A stretch of 64,000 nt of DNA, taken from Vandiemenella viatica (taxonomy: Eukaryota; Arthropoda; Insecta; Orthoptera; Morabidae). Below, one piece after another: positions 9,993 through 20,014 of the stretch. The notes beneath the pieces are model-generated. The model made no database searches, was not told the origin of the DNA, and worked only from the letters and a program-made list of their open reading frames with translations. Both the position numbers and the translations under genes were made by a program. Each line of letters starts with the position of its first letter. Position 1 is the first letter of the stretch. Where the stretch lies: the NCBI GenBank assembly GCA_031002005.1, contig CM061919.1, positions 33,693,088-33,757,087 on the forward strand. The letters are read 5' to 3'.

Positions 9993-11372
9993 ATGGCATC
10001 CACGTCGCCTGTGCAGACTGGCGCAGCCAAGTCTATTCGTTCGTGCCTATCTGCTATTACTAAGGCAGACACTACAGCTTCTAGTAGCGCCTCCGAGTCG
10101 CCCGCGAAGCTCGCCGTCATGAAGAAGGCTAAACGGAGGAAGAAATTCAAACCACCCGGCGCCTTCCCGCGGGATGTTGGCTTCTTGGCGGAGGCCTCCC
10201 ACCTTCCACCAGGGGCCACGGAACGTGTTGTTGAAGAAGTCAGACCAGAAGACTGGTCCTTTAAAGTTTGGAAAAGACGCCTTGCACGAGGCAACCCTGA
10301 GAACTGGAGTTTCGCCATCTCAGTTATCCTTGACGGCCTTCAGTTCAGCTGGCGGGTTCCCACCTGCGACGCTGCCACTTTCAAGAAGGCCCTGACTAGC
10401 CGCGACCACAGACACCTGGTCACTAAGTATCGTCCTGCTGGAGGAGTCGAGGCGTGGCCGGAGGCACTTGTGTTTCCAACCCCACTGGCCAGCGACTTCG
10501 TCTGGGAGGAATATGTTGAAGACACCAAAAGAAGATTCCAGACCTACAGCTACGACCCAAAGTCGTACCGCAACTTTAAGAAGACGCCGATAAGGCCCAC
10601 ACAACCCTCTCCACCAACTCCTTCGCCTTCGCTAAATGGTGAGCCAGCTCCAGAAATCTTCCCTGCCGCACAAGTAGGTCCAGTACCACCGATCACCGTC
10701 AGCTATGCAGGGAACTACTGCATCTTACTGGCTCAGATGCAGAGTGCCATGAAGCTTCCTGTATTCAGCTGGCCAGACCACCTGGGTCTGAAGATCCTGC
10801 CGTCCTGGCCTGAAGACTTTGAAGCCGCCATCCAGATGTTGCAGCAGGACTCCATATCTTATGAAGTCACACTCTCCTGCCCCAGGAAGAAGAAGGCCGG
10901 CACTTCTACGCAGAAATCTGCAGAAAAACCACAGCCACGCAAGCTGGTGCAGTGCTACAGGTGCCAAGAATTCCAGCATCTTGCTAGCGAATGCACAAAG
11001 CCAGCTAGATGCGTCCGTTGTGGTGGTGGTCACTATGTCGCAGAATGCAACCAGCGTCGCGAGGACGCCGTTTGCTGCAACTGCGGCTCTTCACATGCTG
11101 CTTCATACCGCGGTTGCCGAGCATGGAAGCAGCAACGCAGTAGGAAGAATCCTCAACCGAGTAGCAGGTCACATACGCAGCCCGCAACCAGACGTCAAGT
11201 GAGCGTTGTCTGCCCTGCTGCTCCAACTTCATCTCCACCTTGGACGTCGAGGACGGGTCCGCCTGGCGCACGACGAAGGCCCTACTCCGGAGGAGGCATA
11301 AAATCCCGCCCCTGGTGGTCGGAAATGACTATGTCTGTGAGCCAGAAGAAAAGGCAGAAGCTCTGGCCGTAA
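9993..11372 (+). CDS. R ORF1: gag-like protein, C-terminus replaced
   Basis: The ATG at 9993 opens a 459-codon frame, of which the first 400 or so belong to a Jockey-type ORF1 protein that binds element RNA. The N-terminus is Ser/Thr-rich with a basic patch (KKAKRRKKFK, residues about 46-55). The middle domain contains PPITVSYAGNYCILL and AMKLPVFSWPDHLGLKIL, which align with IEMGPVLPITVPFSGNW and LLATELPVFCWPAAGGLRIL in the minus-strand fragment at 13496-14453, so the two are the same family. Zinc knuckles are CYRCQEFQHLASEC, CVRCGGGHYVAEC and CCNCGSSHAASYRGC (about residues 311-375). After about 11215 the frame runs into RT-coding DNA read in the wrong frame, so the last 50 residues are not native. 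The usual helical C-terminal tail is missing and appears instead at 13013-13321. Confidence 0.75.
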   Translation: MASTSPVQTGAAKSIRSCLSAITKADTTASSSASESPAKLAVMKKAKRRKKFKPPGAFPRDVGFLAEASHLPPGATERVVEEVRPEDWSFKVWKRRLARGNPENWSFAISVILDGLQFSWRVPTCDAATFKKALTSRDHRHLVTKYRPAGGVEAWPEALVFPTPLASDFVWEEYVEDTKRRFQTYSYDPKSYRNFKKTPIRPTQPSPPTPSPSLNGEPAPEIFPAAQVGPVPPITVSYAGNYCILLAQMQSAMKLPVFSWPDHLGLKILPSWPEDFEAAIQMLQQDSISYEVTLSCPRKKKAGTSTQKSAEKPQPRKLVQCYRCQEFQHLASECTKPARCVRCGGGHYVAECNQRREDAVCCNCGSSHAASYRGCRAWKQQRSRKNPQPSSRSHTQPATRRQVSVVCPAAPTSSPPWTSRTGPPGARRRPYSGGGIKSRPWWSEMTMSVSQKKRQKLWP

Positions 11373-12880
11373 ACTTCGAGGCAAATTTTCAACCAGTCAA
11401 TGAGCCTAAAGACGACGACCACATTCGTCTGGTCGAAGAAAGACTGCGGCGATTCCTTGAAGCCGTTCCCCCTGAAGAGGATCGCATTGACGAGATAACG
11501 ACGCAAGAGGTTGCGTCTATGCTCTCGAGCCTCATTGTAAAGAGAGCCGCAGGACACGATGGCATCGGCGGAGGCATCCTTCGTCAACTGCCCCCAATCG
11601 CCGTTCAGTTTGTAACAGACGCCTTCAACCAAATTCTACTAACGGGTGAATATCCAACTACTTGGAAGCACGCCGACATCATACCGATTCCGAAGGTGGG
11701 CAAGGACAGACGATCCCCCAAGTCCTACAGGCCAATTAGTCTTCTGCCGACTCTGTCCAAAGTTTTCGAGCGTCTCTATCTCAAAAGACTACGCGCCGTC
11801 ATCGACAGAGAGGGGCTGTTGCCTGATGAACAGTTCGGTTTTCGAAGACATCACTCAACACCCCAACAACTGCTCCGTCTCACAGAAGAGGCCTTCTCCG
11901 CCTTCGAACGTCGGGAATACTTCGGCGCAGTACTGCTAGATGTCAGCCGTGCCTTTGATTCCGTCTGGCATCAGGGTCTCATATATAAACTGCTCACTCA
12001 AGGAGTACCACTCTCCCACGTTAAGCTCCTGAAGAACTATCTTGAGGGAAGAACTTTCAGAGTTGTGATGGACGGTGGCATCTCAGCTATTAAGAACATC
12101 TCTGCGGGTGTCCCACAAGGGTCAGTTATTGGCCCAGTCCTGTACAGTTTATACACGGCGGATACACCATCCACAGCTCGCGTGAAGAAAGCGTTATATG
12201 CTGACGACACCGCCTATTTTGCTAAGAGCCTGAATGTTCATCTCTTACGCAGAAGGCTACAGCAGGCTTGCGACAACATTCAGCAATGGGGCACTAAATG
12301 GAGGCTTGCCTATAACGCTTCCAAAAGCCAGGCAATTATCATTACCAGGAAGAAAGTTCCTCAGCTACCTCCTCTGGTACTCTTCGGCGAGCATATAACC
12401 TGGACGAGGACGGCAACTTACCTCGGTGTCCAACTTGATAGGGGAATGACGTGGAAACCTCACGTCACCAACGTTCGGGCCAAAGCATCTGGGAGACTAA
12501 GTTCGCTCTACCCAGTATTGAATCCCACATCTAAACTAAGACCGGACCTAGGGATCCGTCTATACACCGCCCTCGTGAGACCTATACTGGAGTACGCTGC
12601 GGTTGTGTGGGGCAACACAGCGCAGGCATATCTTCAGCTACTACAAACTATACAGAACAGAGCCATCAGATTTGCTCATCACCTCCCCAGGGACACGAGG
12701 ACTGACTACCTTCATCGTCTGAGTGGTTTACCGAAACTTCGTGTCAGAATCAAACAGCTGGCTACGCAGTTTTATGAAAATGCGCAGAAATCAAACAATC
12801 CGTTGATCTCAGCATTGGGAGCAGACCCCACATACAATGACCGACTAAGGTGGCCCAAGAAAATTCTTGACCACCAGTAA
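11240..12880 (+). CDS. R ORF2 remnant: intact reverse transcriptase without endonuclease
   Basis: The frame opens at a TTG inside fused ORF1 DNA, and native sequence begins near residue 8 (WRTTKALLRRRHKIPP). It is uninterrupted to the stop at 12880. RT motifs are all present: RAAGHDGIGG, KSYRPISLLPTLSKVFER, EQFGFRRHHSTPQQLL, VLLDVSRAFDSVWHQG (Asp of motif A), GVPQGSVIGPVLY and LYADDTAYFAK (catalytic DD). The thumb/C-terminal domain includes TYLGVQLDRGMTWKPH and ILEYAAVVWGN. The upstream endonuclease and the start of ORF2 are deleted, so the copy could not nick its own target site. The uninterrupted RT suggests the rearrangement is fairly young. No start codon belongs to it, so it would be made only as a fusion, if at all. 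Confidence 0.82.
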   Translation: MDVEDGSAWRTTKALLRRRHKIPPLVVGNDYVCEPEEKAEALAVNFEANFQPVNEPKDDDHIRLVEERLRRFLEAVPPEEDRIDEITTQEVASMLSSLIVKRAAGHDGIGGGILRQLPPIAVQFVTDAFNQILLTGEYPTTWKHADIIPIPKVGKDRRSPKSYRPISLLPTLSKVFERLYLKRLRAVIDREGLLPDEQFGFRRHHSTPQQLLRLTEEAFSAFERREYFGAVLLDVSRAFDSVWHQGLIYKLLTQGVPLSHVKLLKNYLEGRTFRVVMDGGISAIKNISAGVPQGSVIGPVLYSLYTADTPSTARVKKALYADDTAYFAKSLNVHLLRRRLQQACDNIQQWGTKWRLAYNASKSQAIIITRKKVPQLPPLVLFGEHITWTRTATYLGVQLDRGMTWKPHVTNVRAKASGRLSSLYPVLNPTSKLRPDLGIRLYTALVRPILEYAAVVWGNTAQAYLQLLQTIQNRAIRFAHHLPRDTRTDYLHRLSGLPKLRVRIKQLATQFYENAQKSNNPLISALGADPTYNDRLRWPKKILDHQ

Positions 12881-13012
12881 AGAAGTAAAACACCTGGTAG
12901 GAACAACCTGATTAGGACACACCGAATACGACAACCATACTAGCAAACTGGAAGGAGATGCGCTGCAGCGCACAACCTTCCCCACAATCTGGGACTACCG
13001 CTTTCCCAGTCA

Positions 13013-13321
13013 TTGACGTCTGTCTGTCTGTCTGCTGCTAACACACGGTCCGAGGAGCGCCGGAAGTTCAGCAGCTCCAGACAACAGAACAGGGCCGTCC
13101 CAGCGGAGACGACTGTACAAAACGTTGATTACACCAGACGGCGTCCACCAAAGAATCAACCCAGGCAGAAGATCACCGGCAGAAAATCATGCGAGCACAC
13201 CACCCGTCAATCTTCAGTCCAGAAAGAAGAAAGGTTGGATTCCCTCATCGCCCTTCTCACAAGGCTTGTAAATCACCTCACATCAAAAGAAGACACCTCT
13301 GCCCACCTGAGGCAGCATTAA
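13013..13321 (+). pseudogene. Displaced ORF1 C-terminal tail of an R-family element
   Basis: A short frame of 102 codons is rich in Arg, Gln and Ser and ends in RLDSLIALLTRLVNHLTSK, an amphipathic helix like those closing Jockey-type ORF1 proteins. Its left part (TCTGCTGCTAACAC near 13030) resembles DNA just after the zinc knuckles of R ORF1 (CCTGCTGCTCCAAC near 11215). It therefore looks like the missing tail of ORF1, placed downstream of RT rather than upstream. The stop at 13319-13321 is followed by about 140 bp and an ATG at 13462 that might be the start of an ORF2, but that frame is lost at the junction with minus-strand sequence near 13496. Confidence 0.5.
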
Positions 13322-13495
13322 TGAAACGACACCAAATGCGGCCTACCACTTCTGAGGAAGAAGGTCGCGGCGGCACCCATCAGTACAAGATAACATCGAC
13401 AGCCAAAAGCAACGACAAACCATCAGTGAAGAAATGTCCCATCAAAATGAAGCTGGAGTAAATGTCTAGCGACAACACACTCCACCCTACTCTGC

Positions 13496-14453
13496 TCAAC
13501 GGAGCAGCAACTGGCTGTGGTCGTCGTCGTGAGGTGGCTTAGTGGAGCGTGTCTCCTGCTGGGCACTCCTGGACGCCGTGGCAGCTTTTGAGCGATGCTT
13601 CGCCCTAAGCTGTTTCTTCTTTTCACAGCCAGAGAAGCAGGCTGCGTGATTAAGTCCGCAGTTGCAGCATACAGCCTCTTCCCTGGCTATGGTACATTCG
13701 GCAGCGCGATGGTCAGCCCCACACCTGGTGCATCTGCGCTGGTTTTTGCACTCCCTTGCCTCGTGCCCATGGAGTTGGCAGTTGAAACATTGCCGAAGCT
13801 CGGGGGGAGAGGGTTTCTTCTTGGTAACCCTCTTCTCCCTCACCCTCGGCTGTGCCTCAGCATTTGCAGGCGCAGAGAGTGGTTGTGTCGGCGGGCTTCT
13901 GTAGAGCCCCATGTCCCGCAGCGTGTTGCAGGCGCTCTCCAGGTCCGGCGGGCATGATGCGAGGATCCTGAGTCCCCCGGCCGCTGGCCAGCAGAATACG
14001 GGAAGCTCAGTTGCTAACAGCAGCTTCACGTACAGGCCCACCCAGTTGCCGGAGAACGGAACTGTTATCGGCAGCACCGGTCCCATCTCAATGCTTAGGA
14101 CAGGTTCCTCCTCCTCCTCCTGAGCTGGGCTAGAGGGCGAGGTCACCTCCGGCTGAAGCTCTGCTTGGTCATCGGGCGTCTCCTCGTTTGCAGCAGCTGA
14201 CTCCGTATCCTCAGGCGGATTTGATGTTTCTGTGTTTGCGGGCCTCGGATGCGTCATCGTCTTGTTAATGGCGGGAAGTGCCAGGCGGGCCGGACACCCG
14301 CCGTACGACGCTATGTGCCCAGGCGACTCACAGTTGCAGCACCAGGTTTGTTCTCGCGGCTGCGGGCATCCAGAGAGTCTGTGCGTCCTCCACATCTTAG
14401 GCAGCGGGTTGCAGTGTTGCACTGCCAGGAGCGGTGTTGGAACCCCTGGCAGT
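13496..14453 (-). pseudogene. ORF1 (gag-like) fragment with two sets of zinc knuckles
   Basis: Reading right to left, the fragment starts in the middle of a first zinc-knuckle array (CQGFQHRSWQC; CLRCGG; then, one frame over, CCNCESPGHIASYGGC). It continues into an acidic stretch, a middle domain (GPVLPITVPFSGNWVGLY, LLATELPVFCWPAAGGLRIL) and a second full array (CFNCQLHGHEAREC, CTRCGADHRAAEC, CCNCGLNHAACFSGC). A normal ORF1 has one array. The right edge meets the CR1 3' half exactly where that RT resumes, consistent with a 5'-truncated minus-strand insertion. The C-terminal part of the protein is found at 4291-5060. It is non-functional: truncated at both ends and frame-shifted at least once. 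Confidence 0.72.
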
Positions 14454-15402
14454 ATCTGATCAGATTTGCGAATGGATACGCGATTTTCTAATTGGTCGGT
14501 CACAGTATGTCGTTGTTGACGGGGAAGCCTCTTCGAAGCTAGATGTTACTTCGGGCGTTCCTCAAGGAAGTGTAATAGGACCACTTCTTTTCTTAATTTT
14601 TATAAACGTTGTTGGTGACAACGTTAATTGCAGGATGCGGATTTTTTGCTGATGATACACATATTTATAGGGAAGTGAGGTGCTACGACGATTGCTTAGA
14701 AATTCAGCGCGTTCTGGATGTTATTTCGGAATGGTGCCGTAAATGGTAGGTTACACTTAACTGCAAAAAGTGCAAGGCAATGCACAAAAGTAATAAAAAG
14801 ACCCCGTTTGTTCACGAGTACAAAATAAACAATTCAGTTGTTGACAATGTGGATTCGCTGAAGTATCTAGGCGTAACAGTACAAAGCAACACGAAATGGT
14901 ACTTGCACATAACTTCCGTCGTAGGCAAAGCTAATTCTAAATTACGATTCATAGGTCGTATTTTGAGAAGTTGTAACGCTCATACGAAGGAAATAGCGTA
15001 CAAAACACTAGTGCGTCCGCATTTGGAATACTGTTGTTGAATTTGGGATCCGTATCGCAAGGGATTGAGTGGCACATTAGAGAAAGTACAGAGGAGAGCC
15101 GCTCGATTCGTGACTGCTAGTTACAGTCCTTACGTAAGTGTCAGATACGTGGGTTGGGCTGTGATTGTTGGAGAATATGCGAAAATCTTTAATTTACGAG
15201 TGCAACGAAATATTTCTTCCGCCATCCTATTTAGGTCGCAATGACGGGAGGGATAAGATTCGAGAAATCAGATGCCGTACAGATACATTTATGTATTCCT
15301 TCTTTCCTCGTTCTGTTCGGGATTGCAATGCACAAATTGGTGTTTAGCACCCTCTGCTACCCACAGTATATGTGATTTGCTGAGTATAGATGTGGATGTA
15401 GA
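14454..15402 (+). pseudogene. CR1-like element, 3' half of RT and 3' end
   Basis: The RT of the element at 3397-4290 resumes here with SDQICEWIRDFL, then VTSGVPQGSVIGPLLFLIFIN, a frameshift, ADDTHIYRE (14651-14680; catalytic Asp pair kept, preceding aromatic residue lost at the shift), SLKYLGVTVQSNTKW and ALVRPHLEYC-like C-terminal sequence (KTLVRPHLEYCC). Only about six to eight residues seem missing across the gap. Stops at 14650, 14746 and 15038 and a frameshift near 15170 kill it. The 3' end is the short tail GAGTATAGATGTGGATGTAGAT (15382-15403), characteristic of this CR1 family. A stub with the same ending lies at 46551-46598. Confidence 0.82.
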
Positions 15403-18400
15403 TCTCTAGCTATGCCAAGTACTAAATAAAATGAACCCGAATTAAATTAATTTTAAAGGATATTCAAACTATCGCATACTGAATACAAATGCTGATGCGT
15501 AAATATATAAAAGTCCAAAAAGTGTGAAATTATGAAAAATAAGCTGCTCTGTGATATTACAAAATTTTTAAAAATACTACAAAAGTATTATAAAACGGAT
15601 TTATTAAATTTAAGTGGTTTAGCAGGCCGAAAATAGTGACAGGTACGTCACATGTTGTAAAACAACATATTTAAACAAGTAGGCTCATATAAAATTAATC
15701 TTATCATACTATGATCTTTTGTTTTTCTTTTCTTTTTTTAATACGGTTTCTCTGTTGGCGTGTATGTCTTTATTTTTAAAATATTAGCATTTGATCTATT
15801 GCCACATTTATTAAAATTTTGTCATGGTAGTTAGGATTAGAGATCCTACAAGCATGGTGTTTATTTTTCTCAATAATCTCCAGCACAAATTTTTATTGAG
15901 ACTTTTTTTTAAGTAAAAAAATGAAAATAATATCGTTCTAATTGTTACTTAATAACATTTAAAACTGTATTATTTTCGATTCTACATTCAAAATAATATT
16001 TAACATGTAACAAAACAAAAAAAGAAATGGTACGATGTTGTGTAGTCCACTCAAGGCTCTAAAGTTGGTTGGTCGGCGACTGAATGAGAACTGTTTGGAA
16101 CGCGGTTTCACCATACACGAGCAGACTCCAAGTGGTTTTCCCCACACACCGTCAGTCGGCTTGATGGCATGATGGACGAAACTGATGGATATTCGACTGA
16201 CCGGATATTCAAATAATCCTGTCAGTCCACGTCATCCACATCAATTTCCCCAAAGACGACACTATAATGGAGTGGTGTCACTCCGTTTGGACGGATGGAG
16301 TGGTCGTGTATGGTCACCTTTAAGATGTGATCCCGTTTGTGTAAACGTGTTAAATCCGGAAAGTAAAAAATCGTGGGTTCACTTTTCGCGATGAGCTGCT
16401 ACCTCGAATGTCGAAATAGCACTAGATCAAATGTTCAGCCTTAATCTTTAAAAAGATACCAATATGATGCGACACTATGTCTATTTTTTAGCCGAGTTAT
16501 TGAGCTTTGAAATTATTTGACTCATTTGGGCGCGATTGCCTCACAACATCCAGCAATGACGTGTAATTTGTTTTCACGTCAAAAATAAGGCTTTAGAGTT
16601 TGTCAACTACGAGGTCTTTAAAACTCGCAGAGAATTGTTGATATAGAACGAGAAGTGTTTATCTGTTAATCATTTCAGAAAAAAAATGATGAAGTCTGAA
16701 TCAAACAAGAACAACTTCGTCCATAGTTTTATCACTTATCCAGCACATTCCGTTATTTCGGAACTTATGACCTCACTATCGATACGCCATAAAACTCAAA
16801 AATAACAATCGGTTATATCTTTTGAATACTATTGTTTCAAGACCTTTAATGCTGAATTTATTCTATTTATTTCTTCAAAATCTCCAAATATTCGCTAATC
16901 TTTCAGCAACTTGCACAGTATTTTCAATTTCGTGGCTTCCTAAACAATACGTTTGTTTGCCATTGTGACACTTATAATTCAGTAACTCAAGCTTCAAATT
17001 AAAAGTATCGATGAATACCACGACAGCGCAAATATATCACTCTTGGTAGGAAGGTTAAACCATCTGTTAGCTGTAGATGATGCATAGTTTTATAGTATTT
17101 ATCAGCTTGCACCTCCATTGTTCTTTTATCTTTATTAATCCCCGGTTCCATGCCTTCAGGATCTGGAATGACTTTTTTTTCGGAAGTGAAAGTATTCTGA
17201 AATCTCACTCTTGCCCATCATTATTTTTTGAATGCATCTTTTACCTCCTGTGACGAATCGTTTTTGTCTACATTTCTTCACTTTTAATTCGTATAAAAAG
17301 TTACTACTGTACTGACACAATACAGCCGTGTGATGTTGCAGTAACGTAAGTTTGCGTGCGAACGGATTTGAGAGCCTGCAGCTGGGTGCCAGATAGGTAG
17401 CTGTCAGCCAAGGAATGCGGCTACCCCTCGCCCTTCATCTAATCCGCTGGACCGCGTGACATTGGCAATAATGACACGCTTATAGCCTGCCGCCACCGAC
17501 TTGCTTGTTGTAATTGTTTGGTTTGTCGTTTTTATGCCATTTTTGTTCGTTTTCTAGATGAAAGTCATTAAAATGTAAGTAAAACATAAAAAATAAGTTT
17601 TTATCTACTACTGCACAGTGCACACCACACAAAACACATCGCAAAATATACTAAACTAAGTATTAATAATAAATTTAACGAACTTCTTACAACAAACATG
17701 AATTTCGTACCAATTTAATTTTAATTTAGGAACAAGTGTTATAAGTGGTGTAAACTAACTTAGTCCATAACACTACAGTTCGTTGGATCCTTCCACAGGA
17801 GGCATACTAAGCAACTGTGTCAGAGGTAGGACGGTCAGCTTATTTTCTCTGGGACATTCAGTTTAATGAGGAATCCGGCGTATCTCATAGGATGAAAAAC
17901 TACTCTTAAAAATTCCCAGTCCAATCGGAATTTGAACCCGGGATCATATCCCGAACTCTTAAGTTGCTTACTTTCGAAAGTTCGGCTTCCGATTCCGGGT
18001 GCAAATCGCGGTCGGACTAGGATATGTTTAAAGGAAGTAATGGTTTTCTATATATACTGAATAAAAAAATTACAAAATCATTTTTGATATCCCCCTTGCT
18101 CTAATGATAAGGAAACATAATATTCTTAACCTTTCTTTCTCTTGTGTTTCGCAGTATGGTTTCATTAAATTTATTGATAAGGGGAAGACATTGACCTCAA
18201 AAAATACTTGTGTCACTAATTTATTACGTCCTGTTAAGGTGCCATATTCTGGGAGGTTGAATTTGTGATAAATAAATAATTTCCTGAATTTTTGTATTTT
18301 AGAAAACTTCTCCATGAGATATTTATTGTTCCTTGCAACCTACACGGATATACAAAATTTGTACGGCTGAAAGAACTGCACTGAAAAAGCACTTGTAATT

Positions 18401-18454
18401 GACAATTAGCGTCCTCTAATTCCTCGCCATTCATGATATGAAATAATCGAAAAT
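15403..18454. other. AT-rich non-coding flank
   Basis: There is no open frame of note and no protein similarity that I recognise. The stretch is AT rich to about 17300, contains a more GC-balanced part (17320-17530), and carries a possible tRNA-derived retroposon near 17880-18010. It is the target region into which the large element at 18461 inserted. Confidence 0.6.
17880..18010 (-). repeat. Possible tRNA-derived SINE fragment
   Basis: On the minus strand GGTTCAAATTCC (17938-17927) matches the pol III B box (GGTTCRANNCC) apart from spacing, and is followed by a non-tRNA body. I could not place a convincing A box. It may be a degraded SINE or chance. Confidence 0.3.
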
Positions 18455-18460
18455 AGTGTT
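18455..18460 (+). repeat. Left 6-bp target-site duplication AGTGTT
   Basis: This directly precedes the AG terminus of the giant element and equals 48830-48835. The next base out differs (T left, A right), so the duplication is exactly six. Confidence 0.7.
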
Positions 18461-18592
18461 AGTAGTGTTCTAAGGCCGAAGCTGCGCCATATCCCATTAT
18501 GTGACGTCACGGGGCGGGGGGGGGGGACCACGGCGAGAATGGCGTGTTTAGTTTGCCAACCCGCCATTAGATGGCAGCACCAACTGATGTCG

Positions 18593-18911
18593 TGTGGCGG
18601 ATCCTTGCCCAGCCTAAAGTACAAATCTTCGCCACCAGTCGGCACTGCAATCGACCACGCCATGGTTCATCTCTTTGCCAACAGCCGGCGCCCTGATCGA
18701 GCCAACGGGAGCGCCAACTAGACCAGGTGGGAGACAACCGTACTACTTGGAGCCAGTCGGCTGCTAGCCACGTGCCGCGTATGAACTTGTTATCTGTGTC
18801 GCGCTACCGCGTGTTCTGTTTTTGTGTATGCAACCTCTTGCATAATAAATAGCTGTGCTTAAGTACACCTCAGCTTTCATTTATTACTGTGTAGAGTGTA
18901 GTTACTCCATA
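18593..18911 (+). repeat. 5' LTR of the CsRn1-type Gypsy
   Basis: The LTR is 319 bp, begins TGTGGCGGATCC and ends TACTCCATA. It carries a polyadenylation signal AATAAA at 18844-18849. I count three differences from the 3' LTR (G/A in CCTAAA[G/A]TAC, A/G in GTCGGC[A/G]CTG, A/G in GAGCC[A/G]ACGG), roughly 1%, so the insertion is recent relative to everything around it. Confidence 0.9.
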
Positions 18912-18913
18912 AC

Positions 18914-18929
18914 TGGTGACCCCGACGTG
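18914..18929 (+). promoter_or_regulatory. Primer-binding site, tRNA-Trp
   Basis: TGGTGACCCCGACGTG lies two bases after the 5' LTR and is complementary to the 3' end of animal tRNA-Trp. This primer choice is typical of CsRn1-clade Gypsy elements. Confidence 0.75.
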
Positions 18930-19100
18930 ATTGTGTGCGTGCTTCGTTGTAGCATAGAACACATGCTTCATGCTTCAGCTAACGCGTGACTATATCGAAT
19001 TCTGTACTCAGTGTTAAACTGTGTGTGTGAAGTTTTAAGTGCTTTGCCGAAGCGTTCTCCGACGAGGAAATCACTCGAAACACGCGCTCCAGAAACCATC

Positions 19101-19994
19101 ATGAATGCAAACACAGATACTTTGCTTGAAACGGACAACAATGACAAGCCCACACCGCCTCAGCTAACGGACGCTGCCCCGACTGTGTTGTCTGCCGGCG
19201 CTATGAAGTTGCCGCCGTTCTGGAAACATTGCCCGCATATGTGGTTTATTCAAGTTGAGGCCCAGTTTTACACACACCGCATTACTTCCGACGCTGCGAG
19301 GTATAATCTTCTTGTTGGCGCACTTGACTCTGAAATAATGATGGAGGTAGCAGACCTGCTGCCTAATCCGCCTAAGGAGAACAGATATGATCGCCTAAAA
19401 ACCGAGATTATCAGCCGGCTGACAGATTCAGCCGACCGCCAACTTCACAAGGCCCTCACCGAGTTGGAGCTCGGCGACAAAAAACCAACACAGCTCCTCA
19501 GGCAAATGACTACCCTGGCCGGCGGCAGAGCAACTCCGGACGTCATCAGGGTTCGCTGGCTTGCCTTGCTGCCTCCGTCAATCCAACGCTGTTTGAAGCT
19601 GGTGAAAGGCATCTCCCTTGACAAACAGGCGAAGATCGCGGACGAGCTACATGAGATGCAGTCTCCTCCAACCGTTATGGCCGCTGGCTACACGCGTTCC
19701 AAGTCACGATCTCCGGACCGCCTGCCTGCCGATCCGCTCGAATCGCTCACAGAAGAAATCTCCAACTTGAAGCTGGCCGTGGCTGAGCTGTGCAAGATCA
19801 ACGCCACGCTCATCAGCAGCTTCAATGAACGTGGCCGCGCACGTGAGCCTAGCAGTGTTCGCAGCAGCTCTCGCTACCGCAGACGATCCCCATCAAGTGC
19901 CACAGTCTGTTTCTATCACCGCCGCTTTGGAGAAGACGCTAGGAGCTGCGAGCCGCCCTGCTATTACGCATCCAGACAGTCGTCGGAAAACTAG
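19101..19994 (+). CDS. gag: gag of the CsRn1-type Gypsy
   Basis: Gag forms the particle in which the element RNA is reverse transcribed. The frame is open from 19011, but the first ATG is at 19101 (MNANTDTLLETDNN), which I take as the start, giving 297 residues. The N-terminal core has LPPFWKHCPHMWFIQVEAQF, typical of this family's capsid, and YNLLVGALDSE. A predicted coiled stretch (ESLTEEISNLKLAVAELCK) follows. Near the C-terminus is the Cys-His box CFYHRRFGEDARSCEPPC, the CHCC-type box of CsRn1 elements rather than the usual CCHC knuckle. The frame is intact and stops at 19992-19994. Pol lies in the -1 frame relative to gag and overlaps or abuts it, so expression by frameshifting is possible but not shown. 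Confidence 0.87.
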   Translation: MNANTDTLLETDNNDKPTPPQLTDAAPTVLSAGAMKLPPFWKHCPHMWFIQVEAQFYTHRITSDAARYNLLVGALDSEIMMEVADLLPNPPKENRYDRLKTEIISRLTDSADRQLHKALTELELGDKKPTQLLRQMTTLAGGRATPDVIRVRWLALLPPSIQRCLKLVKGISLDKQAKIADELHEMQSPPTVMAAGYTRSKSRSPDRLPADPLESLTEEISNLKLAVAELCKINATLISSFNERGRAREPSSVRSSSRYRRRSPSSATVCFYHRRFGEDARSCEPPCYYASRQSSEN

Positions 19995-20014
19995 AGGCGC
20001 TGTCGATCGTTCAG

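Larger units (their letters stand above)
9611..13495 (+). mobile_element. Jockey-like element R with scrambled ORF order
   Basis: This plus-strand element has a GC-rich leader (about 9611-9992), ORF1 through its zinc knuckles (9993 to about 11215), then directly RT (about 11235-12880), a short 3' region, and finally a block resembling the C-terminus of ORF1 (13013-13321). The endonuclease is missing altogether. No A tail is present at the right end. The order ORF1-N, RT, ORF1-C cannot be a simple internal deletion and suggests two joined fragments or template switching. Confidence 0.65.

Noticed and set aside
9639..10318. Minus-strand frames over the R leader and ORF1 start
   Set aside because: They are GC-rich shadows with no family motif, in conflict with R ORF1 on the plus strand.
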